Source: Trochalopteron elliotii
Lineage: Eukaryota > Chordata > Aves > Passeriformes > Leiothrichidae
NCBI GenBank assembly: GCA_024734555.1
Contig: JANPWX010000614.1
Location: 62,001-126,000 of the forward strand
Length of the DNA stretch: 64,000 nucleotides
Reading direction: 5' to 3'
How positions within the stretch are numbered: the first letter of the stretch is position 1; every line of letters begins with the position of its first letter. A model generated the notes under the pieces. It worked only from the letters and a program-made list of their open reading frames with translations, made no database searches and had not been told where the DNA came from. A program made the position numbers and the translations under genes. This document shows, piece by piece, positions 48,720 to 60,439 of this stretch.

Positions 48720-49311
48720 GCTTTTTTAATGTGTCTCAGTTCTGTGGGTAGTCTTTCTGGGATTGCCCTGCATGTTGGGCATCTGCATGGCCATGGGGTG
48801 AGTGGTTACAGTGGCTGTGGCAGCTGGGAGGGCCCTGCCTGCCGTCCTCCTCGATCTTGGCATCACTTTAACAAAGCTGTAGCTACTCAGCTGTGTTGCT
48901 GCCTTTTCTTGCTGCTGCAGGAAGGAGAAATGGGATTGCGGCTGCAGCCAAAGAACCCCCCTGGTCCCAGGGGCCATGGCTGTCACGCTGGCCCACCAGC
49001 ATTGGCAGCAGAGCAGTGCAGATCAGGGCCATGCCATCTCTCTCCTGAGCGGCAGCGGCAGCTCCTCACAACCACAAAGCTGCCTTGTGCGGAAGGCAGG
49101 AGAAGGCCACTGTCCCCCACCCCTTGGGCTCCCCCGGTCCCGGCACAGCAGCAGCTGTTCAGGGCTCCCCAAAGTGGTGGCTCTCGGTGTAGCTGCACCC
49201 ACCAGGGTCAAACGGAAAAGTGCAGCACAGCGCTGACTCACTAGTGGTGACGGCGTCATCTCCAGTGTATGTTGAGTTCCTTACCAGTGTGTATCCCTGC
49301 AGCTGTTTCAT

Positions 49312-49766
49312 TTGGGGTTTGTTTAGCCTGGAGAAAAGGAGAGTCAGAGGTGACCTTATCACTCTTTACAACTTCCTGAAGGATGGTTGTAGTCAGGTGG
49401 GAGTTGGTCTCTTTCTCCAGGCAGCAGCTGACAGAATGAGAGGACACAGTCTTAAGCTGCCCCAAGGGAAATATAGGTTGGATATTAGGAATAAGTTTTT
49501 CATGGAAAACATAATAAAGTACTGGAATGATCTGCCCGGGGAGGGGGTGGAGTCACCATCCATGGATGCGTTTAAAGAAAGTCTGGATGTGGCACTCAGT
49601 GCCATAGTCTAGTTGGAGTGTTAGAGCATGGGTTGGACTCGATGATCTTGGACATGTCTTCCAACATATTCATTCTGTGATTCTGTGATTCTGTGATTCT
49701 ATGATTCTGTGATTCTGTGATTCTGTGATTCTGTGATTCTGTGATTCTGTGATTCTGCGATTCTGT
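49312..49766 (+). mobile_element. CR1 LINE 3' fragment inside the ERV, with expanded tail
   Basis: A plus-strand CR1 3' end begins at TTGGGGTTTGTTTAGCCTGG and matches the same subfamily as the 17.3-kb copy (CAGGCAGCAGCTGACAGAATGAGAGG, GTGCCATAGTCTAG, TTAGAGCATGGGTTGGACTC). Its terminal octamer has expanded to about 12 copies (49672-49766). It sits opposite to and within the minus-strand retroviral sequence, so it most likely inserted after the provirus. Confidence 0.93.
49672..49766 (+). repeat. (ATTCTGTG)n microsatellite in CR1 tail
   Basis: About 12 tandem octamers with two variants (ATTCTATG and ATTCTGCG). CR1 normally ends in two to four. On the minus strand it encodes a repeated ITESQNHR string, giving meaningless frames. 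Confidence 0.95.
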
Positions 49767-50746
49767 TTGTGGCTGTGGCAACACATGTAGCGCTGCAACT
49801 TTGGGATCCTCTGTCCTGCCAGCACCTCCGGGAACAACATTGGCTTGGCACCTGGGTATCTGTGATGACACATAGCTGGGGTCCGTCCATGGATTGCAGC
49901 AGCGAGTGCACCCAACAGAGGTTGGACCACAGGCACAGTCTCGGAGCCAAGCCAATTAGCCTCGGGAAGAGGCAGTCTCCAGGTACGTCCATGGTGGCAA
50001 GGAGCGTTTTGTCATGTGCACTCAGTGCAGCTGCAGGATGCTTTTCTTCTGCAGTCTACTGGCACAGGCTGCAGCACAGCCTTCTTGCAGATGCAGGACA
50101 CAGCACCAGTGGGGAGTCCCAGCATGGGGCAGCTTCACGATGTGGGACGGTTTTGTGGTGCGGCACAGCTGTCTCACCCGTCCTCCTCTCCCACACACTC
50201 GCTGTGGCTCCCATGCCTCCCACTGCCTCACCCAGTGCCCTGTCCTTGCTGCACACCTCTGTGGGCGGCATCCATGGCATGTCCACTGCCGTCCTTGCAT
50301 CCTGCTTGATTTTTAACTGCCCCAGCAAGTCTGATACAACCCTCCAGGGCTTTATAACATCCATAACATCTGTAACAGCTTCCAGAGCCTGTTCCACAAG
50401 CCTCCAGGGCTTTATAATGTCCATAACAGCTTCCAGAACCTGTTCCACAATATTTACCCCCCATTCAGATAAGAGGGTTCATACCTTTGCCACAGGGTCT
50501 TCTTCCACCAAAGCCCATGCTCCCATATTTCCCAGTGGCTTTTTCTATTTACAAAGGGTCCGGACCAATGTGGCTTTCCCTGACACTCTTTGCAGCTCCC
50601 CATACTGCTCACAGCTATATCCACTGCTCCACCAGGACTACCATGGCTCTCCACACCGCTCTCCACAGCTCTAACAGGCTGCAGGCAGCTATCCCCGCTG
50701 CCCTCTGTCTCCCTGCTCTACCTGCGGCAGCTGCTGCATCACCACT

Positions 50747-51077
50747 TGTCGCAGTTTCAGAGACAGACACACAGCTGAACACACTGAAATTCATGTGACA
50801 ACAGTCAACTTTTGTTGGGTACTGTTCTCCTTATATAGTTTTGAAAGTCGGCACGGTCAGTCCTGATTGGCTGAATTAGTTGTCAGCCCAGCAACTGGCC
50901 AATGGCTGCCCATGTCCCCAATGGCCTAGACCTGCTCCCCAACAGCCCAAACTGGTCAAGTTCTATAATTAAGGTAGTTATACAATTAGTTGTATAATTA
51001 GTTATGTTTCAGTTACAAAATTATAATTAGGATTATTTATAACTGGGAGGCCTCCAGGCCAGCTGTTAGCCACCACA
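50747..51077 (-). mobile_element. Retroviral 5' LTR (331 bp)
   Basis: Read on the minus strand it starts TGTGGTGGCTAACAG and ends CTGAAACTGCGACA, so TG..CA with a TGT/ACA terminal match. U3 is AT-rich and holds a hairpin (50978-50997), then CATTGGCCAG and AGCCAATCAGG (CCAAT boxes) and ACTATATAAGGAG (TATA box). Downstream of the terminal CA come two bases and TGGTGATGCAGC, the position expected for a tRNA primer-binding site, although it cannot be matched to a particular tRNA by eye. No AATAAA was seen. No second copy of the LTR was found in the window. Confidence 0.7.
50978..50997. repeat. Perfect 8-bp hairpin in LTR U3
   Basis: TTATACAA-TTAG-TTGTATAA: two 8-base arms around a 4-base loop. 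It lies in an AT-rich stretch of the LTR U3 region. Confidence 0.9.
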
Positions 51078-51469
51078 GCCCTCTACCCCAGACTCTGCTG
51101 TGGCCCTGGACATATCAGCCACAGTGCCAGTGAGGGCATTCTGCAGGCCGTGGCAGCCAAGCCCTCTGCCAGGGAGTTTGCAGGCAGCTCCTGGTGTAGT
51201 CATGTCATGGCAAAGCCCAGTGAAGGCTCAGGGGCTCCTCCTCAGGTTCCACAGGAGCCACTTCCAGCCGACCAGCTCCCATCTGTTCCCTTCCATTCCC
51301 AGCTGGCTCCAGGCATGGTGGGGTTGAGTGTGCACTGGGCAGGCAACCCTGATCACCTGCCTGAATGGGCAGCGGGCAGGGTCAGGACACTCTCTGTTGC
51401 TGTTTCTGATCCAGCACCCAGCTCCCACACCAGAAAAGGAGAGAAACTCCAAGGCCCTGGCTTGTCACC
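51078..51469. other. Unique DNA
   Basis: No gene or repeat is seen in this stretch directly outside the LTR. Confidence 0.4.
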
Positions 51470-51685
51470 TGTTTAATAGGCGCAGCAAAAGGAAGTTTAT
51501 AAATCCAGTTCACTTATCTAAATGGATTTGCATTTGGCATCCCTTTCAACAAGGGCAATGAAAACAGACTTTAATATCATATGCTATAATTTTACTAATA
51601 AAAACAGACCACAGTTGCCAAATATATCTGAGCATCTTAAAAGTGCTCCGTGAATTAAAGTGACTGCCAGATTTGAAGGGCGAGT
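51470..51685. promoter_or_regulatory. Candidate conserved non-coding element
   Basis: An AT-rich block with POU/homeodomain-type cores (AAATGGATTTGCATTTGGC, CTTTAATATCATATGC, GTGAATTAAAGTG, CAAATATATC). It differs sharply from the GC-richer flanks and has no repeat match. The octamer-like ATTTGCAT is the strongest motif. Regulatory role is inferred. Confidence 0.3.
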
Positions 51686-54212
51686 TCTTAGTTTAGAAGC
51701 CAGCCTGCATCAGTTAGACACAGGACAGCAGCAGAGATGAGGGACACAGGCCTAGTACCCCAGTGTGCTCCTGCACACAGCTCTACATGCACACAGCTGC
51801 TTGCACACTTCTGGCCTCTGCACGGCTTCTCCAGCAGCAGCATCCCTGGCTGCCGAGCGGATGAACTGGGCCCACTCCCTCAGCACACCTGCCTGGGAGA
51901 GCCAGGCTCTCACAGGAACTGGATACAGAGCTGCAGGAAGCCACAGCAGCACTGCAGGCTGCAGCTGCCCATGCAGGGAGCAGGGCTCCTCGCCAGCAGC
52001 CAATGCCTTGCTGTGCTCTCCCACGGCTGCACAGCCTCCCAAGGCGATCCCACCTGCAGAAAAACCTGGTGGGTGAGATCACCTCGGGGATCAGCTGAAT
52101 GCTGAGCTGAGTTCACAGCACAGAGCAGGGAGCCCTCGGGTTGAATCAGAGTGACCTACACTCAGGTGGGAGCCAGCAGCTCTCCAGTTCCAAGCATCTC
52201 CTCCAACGTGGCTCCAGCAGCAAGACACCCACAAAGGAGAGCAGCCCTCAGGTTGCTCCTGCCATCACCAGCTGATCCAGAACTTGGCCCTCAAGTAAAT
52301 CAGGGTGTAGATCAGGGTATCAGGGCCTTGCTTTTGGGAGAGAATGAGAACCCAGCAGCTGGGACATTTACAAAGCCTGCCCCTGCACACTTCTATCTCT
52401 GAGTCACTGGCTGATGCTGGCTAACAACACAGGCAGTTATCAAAAAAGCAGTTGTTGAAGGGAATAAGTCTGATTGTTCTTGTCACTGGCTACCTAAACC
52501 TGTCTGGATACCTTCACGCCATGTCAACACAGTCCCCAAGGCTTGGAAAGGCTCCCACCTCCCAAAAGTCAACAGTTTGGAGGGCTGTTTTGAGGAGTCC
52601 CAGCCTCCACTCAGCATGCAGGAATATGCAGGAGATCAGCCATCACTCCTGCTGGCCTTGCCCCCTGGGGAGTGGGGACCTCTCTGCTGGCTAGAGATGC
52701 CAAACTCTCTGCATTCCAGGGCTCCCTGTCTCAGCTCCTCACAAAGAGGTCTAAAACTGGAAGAGGTCAATCACCCCCTTCTTTGCCCTTAGGGCCAGGC
52801 TGGTCAGGAATTTTCTGTCATTGTAATTTTCCTAAAGGAAAATCCACTTGTACCCAGCCACACTTCTCAGCTCTGTGACCTTTAAGACTGTCTGCTGGGA
52901 AAGCAGGAAACAAACAGATTTGTTTGGATCAGTTTGATCCAACTCAAAATATTTTTGGTTGTGGTCCTGATCCAAAGTGTTTCATCTCAGATCAGTTCCA
53001 CATTAATCTGAAATTCCCTGGCAGGCTCCACTGCCAGCAGCACTGTGGCTGGGATGCTGCTCCCTCCAGAGGCCCTGCTCCTATGCCAGTGTGGATCTCT
53101 GTGACTGTCCTGACCAGCCCTGGCCAGGTGTGCCATGAGGGTCTCAAAGAACTCAGCAGGAGCATTTTTCAGGAGGTGCAGGTCCCCAGCTGTGGGTGCA
53201 GGTCTGTGAGAGCCACCTCACAATGTCTCTGTGCAGTTTAGTGCCCGCACTTGTGCACTGGCTGAGGACTTGGCCTGTGGAGCATCAGACTTCAGAACTC
53301 AGCAGAAGGCTCCTCTGGAACAGCTCCTCACTGTCTTTTCTGTAACTTGTTCTGCCTCTCTCTGCTCTGCAATGATCTCATTTCTTCCTAGTATTTGCCC
53401 TATCCCTAGATCTTTGTCTTTTGGTACTGTACCCCTGCCCTGCTCATAATGCTGTGTGTGAGCATGGGGGAACCTGAGCCCTGAATGACTAGACAAAAAA
53501 CATTTGCTGTCTCTTGCTGCCTGGCGGTCTCATTGGTGTAAGGCAGTCAATGTTTCACAACACAGAGCCATAGCAGGGGAAGAAAAGCAAGGGCACCATG
53601 TCAGGATCAGCAGCAAACAGGGTTGCAGACAATGCCTGGCTGTGTGTGCTTGTCCCACACCAGCTTCCCTGGGCAGGCCCAGCTCCAGGCAGATGCAGCC
53701 CCAGTACAGGAGGTGTTGATGGAACCAGGGGCCTGGGTGGAGCCTGCTCACAGGCAGTTGCATCTGAGATAGGGAAGAGCTGCTGAAACCAAAAGAAACC
53801 TCTGCCTGCAGGTAGAGACTCCAGGCAGGGTCAGGTCCTGATGTAGTGTGAACTTGGGGTGCCACCTAGCACAACTGTGCTGTCTTTCTGTTTCAGACCT
53901 GGGTGTCCTCAGCTACAAGCAGAAAGGGTTTGCAAAACATAAGGATCCTGTCCTTCCCCTTTTTGGGATGCACCTTCAGGTGTGCATACTCAGAGAGCTG
54001 GCCTGTAGCAGGCTCAGCCGCAAGGGTGCCTCTGTTGGACAGGCACACCCTGCTCTGCCCTGAAATCACAAAGGAGGCCTCCAGCATCACTCACTTCACT
54101 GCCACTTGCTGCAGAAGTTTGTTCATGCACCAAAACATCCCAGCCAGCCTCAGTGGCATCATCTGGATGGTGGGAAGGAGCAGTCCAATGAACGTCTATG
54201 CCACTACTACAG
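51686..54212. other. Unique non-coding DNA
   Basis: No gene, TE or RNA is recognised. Several frames of 100-122 codons overlap on both strands around 51.74-52.1 kb and have no domain. Confidence 0.4.
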
Positions 54213-54481
54213 TGTAGGCACATGGTTTGTGGTGATTGGGAATGAAGCTGTGGCTGACCCTCATCCCTAATGGGCTACAACTGTGTAGGACAGGTGAACA
54301 GTATTGGAGATATATGAAACATGGAATGCTGAGGTGTACTGACCAATCACAGAAGGGTAGAGAGGCCATGCAGGTGTATATGCATGTAAAATGAATAGTA
54401 TAAAAGGTTGTACTGAAGAACAATAAAGTGCTGACGCTTGAAGCCTTCTTCGCTGTCAGTTGTACCTCCTCTGTTATTACA
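54213..54481 (+). mobile_element. Probable solo LTR (269 bp)
   Basis: It begins TGTAGGCACATGG and ends CTCTGTTATTACA, so terminal TGTA/TACA. In correct order it contains a CCAAT-type box (GACCAATCACAG), a TATA box (AGTATAAAAGG), and AACAATAAAGTG (poly-A signal), then a short U5. No primer-binding site or retroviral sequence follows, so it is a solo LTR. A target-site duplication could not be confirmed: TACAG occurs on both sides of the proposed ends but overlaps the 3' terminus. It does not resemble the LTR at 50.7 kb. Confidence 0.65.
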
Positions 54482-55249
54482 GTCTTCCCCGACCTATTTC
54501 AGAGCTACTGCAGGGGACATACTGCTACTGCTCACACACAACCTCAGGGAAGGGAAGTAGAAGGCATGCTGAAGCTGAGATCAAATTACAACTGTGGCCT
54601 TGGGTGGAGGCAAGGTATGCAAGGATCCTGATGGATACCATGAACCTCTGTGACCCAGCACAGCAGGCTGAATACTCAGCCAGGACGGTGCTCTCAGAGG
54701 GGGAACCTGCAAATTACCTCAGCATCTCTTTCCAACTGCAAAATGGTTTTGTACATGGATAGTTTTTGCCACGGCAGACTGGTGTACGCACAGCCTCCAA
54801 GTAAGATTTGCAGGTTGGTTCTCCAGAAAAACCATATAGAGTCTGGGTGTTTCAGCCTGCCTGACTGAAATAACAGACACATACTATCTTCTCAGGTAGC
54901 CAAGGCTCCCAGGAGAAGCATTAGGAAAGCAAACATTTGATTGGTTGAGGTTGTGCTCCATGGACCCTAGGCACATCTTTGCTGTCTTGTTCCTAAAGTG
55001 CTCCTGGTCTCCAGGCCAGGTCCGACACAGGGCTACAGGACACACATCTACACACTCCAGCAATTTATCACTTGAGTACCCAGCTCCCTGAGCTCATTTC
55101 CTGGTAAAAGACTTGCTGCATTTCTCCTCTTTGAGTCTGAATACAAGACTACCTGCCCCAACAGGGGAGCATCACCCCACACCTACCAACTCCAGGTGCC
55201 GTGCCACCACTGTACCAGAACATCCTCTCCTGCAGGGGGAAATTCTTAT
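54482..55249. other. Unique non-coding DNA
   Basis: Nothing is recognised here. Short frames run across the LTR 3' end without any domain. Confidence 0.4.
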
Positions 55250-55320
55250 TGCATAGAATGCTTGAGGGTGGAAGGGATCTCCGGAGGTCACCTTATATAA
55301 CCCACTCAGGGAGGAGGGAG
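55250..55320 (-). mobile_element. CR1 LINE 3' terminal fragment, minus strand
   Basis: The plus strand reads GCATAGAATGCTTGAGGGTG, GGAAGGGATCTCCGGAGGTCACC, the usual reverse-complement of a CR1 3' end. Only about 70 bp is preserved. Confidence 0.75.
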
Positions 55321-55734
55321 ACCCATATGGAAAACACCTGGCTCCAGGGCCAGGCTATTCTGAAGTGTTCAGGGGCAACAACCACAAGACAGTACTAACA
55401 TGTTCATGTGTTGTTGCTGCTTGGCACATTGCTGCCAGCTGCCATTCATGACTGCATGGGTGCTGCGATCAGTGGGAAACGCATGGAATACTGCAGCCAT
55501 GAGTTGGCCTCAGAAACAGCTGCATGACCACAATGCATGGTGCTGACATGCAGAAACTCATGCCAGGAACTGCACAAGGAGCCAGACAGCTCACAGACAG
55601 CGTTGGCATGGCAGGAACCATCTCCATCTACCACTGGCAGCATATCTGCTCTCATGACACCACAGCACCAGGGAGGCTGCAGGAGGGAGATGAAGGATGG
55701 GGCAGAAGGGCAATGCATGGTTACAGGGGGGTGG
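55321..55734. other. Unique non-coding DNA
   Basis: A spacer between two CR1 tails with no recognised feature. Confidence 0.4.
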
Positions 55735-55835
55735 AAAAATCAGAACTACAGAGTATCACGAGTTGGCAAGGAACCCACAAGGGTCATCAAGTCGAACTCT
55801 TAGCCCTGCACAGGACAACCTCAATAATCTCATTA
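55735..55835 (-). mobile_element. CR1 LINE 3' terminal fragment, minus strand
   Basis: CAGAGTATCACGAGTTGGCAAGG, CCCACAAGGGTCATCAAGTCG and CTTAGCCCTGCACAGGACA correspond to the reverse complement of a CR1 3' end. It is short and diverged. Confidence 0.8.
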
Positions 55836-56741
55836 CATGCCATGAGAACTGGGAGAGGGAGACTGGCAGTGTGATTGTCCATAATAGAAAACAAGAAGCC
55901 AGAAAGATGGGGTTTTGTAATGTAAAAATTAGGTCTTTCAGCTCTTCATTTTTGCTATGTCTGAGAGCTTCTGTGATGAGGATTGAGAAGTATGAGACAG
56001 TCCAAAGAAACAGCAACTGTACCCAAACTGCAGGACCCAGAAATACATTTCATCACCAGTATTTTGTGGGAATCAAATCACATCACAGCTCCACAGCAGG
56101 ATAATAGTCATCTGTCCTACTCGATGCCGAAGTCAGTCAGTCCACGAAGCAGGAGTTGACCTGTCAGGCACTGTCCTGGACTTACAGTGCCACTTTACCA
56201 CTGCCTTTAGAAAGACCTTAAGGTGCTGGGCAGATGTTTGCAGAGCATCAGACGTGGAGATGATGTGCCTGGGAATTCTGCCAGGCTCCTCCTTCAGGTT
56301 CAGAGGAGGTCACAGCCTGCCCAGTTTTTCATGGTCTCTTTATTCTGGATCCCATTTAAAATGTTTGCAGTTCTTTGTCTAGAAAAACCTTTGTTGCTCT
56401 CAGCAATTGTTCTTCCTAACTCATCAGTAACTCACTTTGTATAGTTCTGTTTATCTTTCCGAGGATAGTTTGCCTGGTTCTCCTTATCTCTTCTGTTCTT
56501 CTTAAAGAGCCTTGAATCACACCAGAGCAGCAACTCCACTCCCCATTTTTGTGGTTCAGAATATGTTGTCTGTGCTAAACCATCACTCACACCAGCTGTG
56601 GACTCTTTGACCTGCCCTCTCCCTTGCTGAGTTTTGTGGGAAGGAAGGCTGGATATAGAGCCTGGAAGGAAACTGTGACATGCTCTAACCCTGCTGATTA
56701 GGCACAATTTGTTGACACATGGTGAATAACCAAAGCATGAA
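55836..56741. other. Unique non-coding DNA
   Basis: No gene or repeat is recognised, although short stretches may be older TE remains below what can be seen by eye. Confidence 0.35.
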
Positions 56742-56990
56742 GCTTTGTCAGAGGAGGTTTAGATCAAATATTAAGAAAAGGTTCTTCACCCACAGGGTTG
56801 TTGGGCACTGGAACAGGCTCCCCAGGCAGTGGTCACATCCACAGGCTTCTCAGAGTTCAAGAAATGTTTGGACAAGGCTCTCAGGCACATGGTGGGATTC
56901 TTGAGGTTGTCTCGTGCAGGGTCAGGAGTTGGACTCGATGATCCTTGTAGGTCCCTTCCAACTCAGGAGTTTCTAAGATTCTATGATTCT
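56742..56990 (+). mobile_element. CR1 LINE 3' fragment
   Basis: Plus-strand CR1 3' end: AGGAGGTTTAGATCAAATATT, AGGTTCTTCACCCACAGGG, CTGGAACAGGCTCCCCAGG, GGACTCGATGATCCTTGTAGG, ending TCTAAGATTCTATGATTCTG. It belongs to a subfamily closer to the 28-kb copy than to the 17-kb copy. Confidence 0.93.
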
Positions 56991-57719
56991 GCTGTGCTGC
57001 AGAGGGAGACTAGCCCCCAGCTTTTACATTTGTACCACAAATGAAAGGCCCAAGTTGTGAGTAAAATCAGTCCAAAAACTACTTGGGTCACCTCTCCCAG
57101 CATCTTCATCCTCCGGCTTATTGAAGTCTAGTGGGAAGGACCTGTCTGGAGCAAGCCCACTCTACCAGGGCCAGCATACTCACTTTGAAAGGCCCCAGCA
57201 CCTGAGAACATGACCGGTCTTACTTCTGTGTCCCCAGTGTGTCAGCGGGTCTTGCTCTCTGTTGGCTGAAGCCCAAGATCAAGCATTTCTTCACCTGGTT
57301 TTCCCCTCTGGCTGCCTTCTTTGAAATCCTAGTGCAGCAGCATCTGCCATTTTGGACCAGCTGTTGCATATCAAGATCTGTCAGCTGGTTCCAAAGGCAC
57401 AGAATGAGTTTACACCAACAAAAGATCCCATGCAGGTACCAGGAAGCATGACCTCTGCAATGTTTTTGGTCACAACCAATCTCATAGGGAATAGTGGAAC
57501 TGGCTTCTTCAGCTTGGTTTCCAATGGAAATAAAACTTAAGGAATCATGCTGTTTGTGTTTGTTCATCCATCCCCAACAGCTCAGAACACATCAGCAAAT
57601 TTCACTCAAATCAGACCAAGCCATTAAGAAGCCAATGATCTGACTTCAGCCTGTGACATGGGATTCCTCTCTTTACCAGTTGCATAGGAGGAGCCCATAC
57701 AGAAAGCTGCTGTGAGAGC
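56991..57719. other. Unique non-coding DNA
   Basis: The frame at 57220-57567 (-) and overlapping plus frames have no domain. Nothing else is recognised. Confidence 0.35.
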
Positions 57720-57880
57720 TCAACTTCTATCAGACATCAGGAAAAAGTACACAGAGTTTCCCCAAACACCTCCTCATGGAGAAACTTTAGGCAGGACTCA
57801 CACTTTCCAGGACACCAGAGGATCCATCAGAGAAAAGAGAGGTGAGGTTTCCTGGAATAGGCTGCCCAGGCTTGCTGCTT
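57720..57880 (+). mobile_element. Possible ancient CR1 remnant
   Basis: Scattered matches to the CR1 3' region: ATCAGACATCAGGAAAAAGT and GGAATAGGCTGCCCAGG, in the expected order but with degenerate sequence between. Too diverged for certainty. Confidence 0.35.
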
Positions 57881-60439
57881 CTGGTTTTGCACTGAGGATT
57901 CCACAACCATAAAACAGCAAATTTAACACTGATGAACAGAATGATCAAGAACACCTGTGCCTGATGGGCAAAAGCAGCCCCCCACCTTGTGAGACCAGCA
58001 CCCCAAAATGTCAGGCAGGATCAACCATGGCTAGGCCCCAAAACAGCATAAGGGTCATGATTTTCTCACCCTTCCAGATGAGTTTCAAAGATAATGGCTT
58101 CACCAAACACTCAGAACAAATTCCAGGGGAAACAACTGATGTCAGTGACTGATGTGCCCACTACAGTGCTTAAGCTGGTCAAAGGAAGAAGCACAAAAAT
58201 AATACAATTTCGCTGTTTATCTAACACCAGCTAAAGGCAAAATCAACAGTCTTGGTATCTCTCAGGAGACACAAAGCTGACAGCCCCAGCCTACCCTCAA
58301 CAGACACAGGACACATTGACTTTGGCAGCGCTGACTGCTGCATGCTGTCGTGTCCATAAACAGACCCATACAGATATTCAGGGGAGGTGAAGAGCTGTGG
58401 AGCATGTAGAGGAGCAGTGTTTGCTATAAAAAGACAAGGGAGAGAGAAAAAAAATCAGTCTTATTAATAATAACACCTCACTTTATGAGATGCCCATGAA
58501 TAACGAAAAGTAGGAGCGCTGATGGCGGAGACTGTCCCAGATACACTCCAGAAGACACAGTGCTGCCTATACTGCTGTACAGCTGGGCCCAGCTAAGGAG
58601 GTGGTGATGCTGCTGCTTTCCTGTGTGCTTCCAGAAACACCTTTACCTCACCACACAGGGTGAACCACTCAGGTTACTCCTCTCCAAGAACACAGTCCCC
58701 ATGTGCCAGTTTGCATGGAGAGGAAAGCAGCTCTGTGCCACCCTGTGGCTGCAGAGTTAACATGGAGCAGGGTTCCTTCAAGCCCATGCCTCCTCTCATA
58801 TCCAGGTGCTTTCCCACCTCACTGCCCAGAGGCAAGCCTTTAGCAAAAGTGCATTAGGCTGAAGCAGTAGCTTACATGTGAGAGTGCTATGATTACATCC
58901 TGGTGCTACTGTTACTGTGGGAAACCCACAAACATAAAACTATGGCTCATGATACAAATTTAACTCACTGAGGGCTGCCTGAAATGGAAGCAAGAAGCAA
59001 ACAAACAATGCAGGCAGCAGAAAATGCCAGGTTATCAGCCTTGAAATGCACATCACAGCACAGGATAGAGGACAGCTTGTGAAGTGCCCTTTGACTACCA
59101 GCTGTGCCTTCGGGGGTATCAACTGGTTGTCCCTAATCACGCTGAGAGTGCCCTCTAAACTGTTAAAAAGGGCGTTAAACATTATGGATCCCAGCATCAA
59201 AAAAGTGTTGAATATCTGCCTTTTTCATGTCCTTTGTTTCTAGGTCCTCTGCCCCAGTATACAGCAAGCCTTTCACTTGCATCTGACATAGTTAAAAGAG
59301 GCCCCTCTTGGTGTCTTCCATGTCTGCTAGCCCCAGCAACAAGGAATAAACTTTGCTTATTCCATTCCTGAAAGTTCAGGCAATGCCTCAAATGCCTACT
59401 GCAGGTAACCTGTCCCTGTGTACACTCTTGGATTCCCCACCAAACATTACTCCCACATAAAGGAAGCTGGTCCTTGTACAACATGCTGCTATTTCAGTGG
59501 ATCCAGGGCAAAAAGGAAGGTAAAGTTTCAGTCCAGTCTATCCATGGGGAATCAAAAGTGAAATTCCACTCTTCCCAAAACATCTAAGCTGTGCATACAC
59601 TATAGGATCATTTTAAGAGCAACAATGCCCCCTACCTGTCTCCACTCCTGAGCTCTCGTCCCATTCCCTTGAATTTTCCACCTACAAATCAGTTGATTTA
59701 GACCTGTCCCTTCTGTCATAACACAGCTACAACAGTGGTAAAACTCCAGGTTTGGGGGAAATGGATCTTTTTGGACTGAATTTTGTTTCAACTGGTGTAG
59801 AGTAAGTGTGGCTTCACTGAAGTCTCTGCTCTTCAGCCTGAACCAGTGCTTGGTCAAGGATGAGACACCCTCAGGAGCACCCAGAAACTCAGCTCCTTCT
59901 ATTTTCAGCTTCATATTCCACACTGCTAACTTCATCCTGCCCTCTCCTTTCAACTCCATCACCTTTTCCAAATTCCTACTGTGCCAGAGAGAAGATCCTG
60001 CAAGATCTCACCACTGACCTCACTAGGGTGCTCCAAATCTTCTTGCTCTCTGACGGTGGAGCCATGTCTGGACTCAGCTTTCTCCAAGTGGGGAACAAAA
60101 GTAAAGATGGAGGAGAGGCAGGCCCTGGTGCCCAAGGAGGCCCGCTGGGCTGGAAAGGGTTTGTGGAGTGAGGGGATACACTCTGAGCCATGACCTGGGT
60201 TCCCACAGGGAGCTGGCTGGCTGAGTACCCTCAGAAGAGGACTAGGAGAGCCTGAACATGGAGCAGATCATTGAGACTCCATGGAGCAGAGCAGGAGAGT
60301 TGCGAAAACTCTGAACAGACATGGGGCTGTGGTAGGATCACAGACATCCTGACGCAGAGGAAACCAGGCACTGGGAACCTGGAACAAAGGACTGAGAAGC
60401 ACAGCAAGGGAAGAGTTTGGGGTGATGAGTCAGAGGCTG
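57881..60439. other. Unique non-coding DNA
   Basis: About 2.6 kb without recognised genes or TE bodies. A short AT-rich patch near 58450-58530 (TCTTATTAATAATAACACC, TGAATAACGAAAAG) has retained CpG and may be conserved. Confidence 0.35.

Larger units (their letters stand above)
48720..50746 (-). mobile_element. Retroviral leader or gag-like region, class uncertain
   Basis: This lies between the 5' LTR and the class II gag and is split by a CR1. The longest minus-strand frame (about 50448-50056) contains two tandem, related segments, IVEQVLEAVMDIIKPWR and LVEQALEAVTDVMDVIKPWR. It then runs into Ala/Arg/Pro-rich sequence. I recall similar VLEAIVDVVKPW-like repeats in gag of avian ERVL-type elements, but cannot verify this here. 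It could be the gag start of a separate ERVL-like element, or an unusually long leader of the class II provirus. Confidence 0.4.

Noticed and set aside
49596..49955. Minus-strand frames with repeated ITESQNHR
   Set aside because: Translations of the (ATTCTGTG)n CR1 tail.
49769..50674. 301-codon plus-strand frame
   Set aside because: It lies antisense to the retroviral leader or gag-like region, has no domain and is explained by composition.
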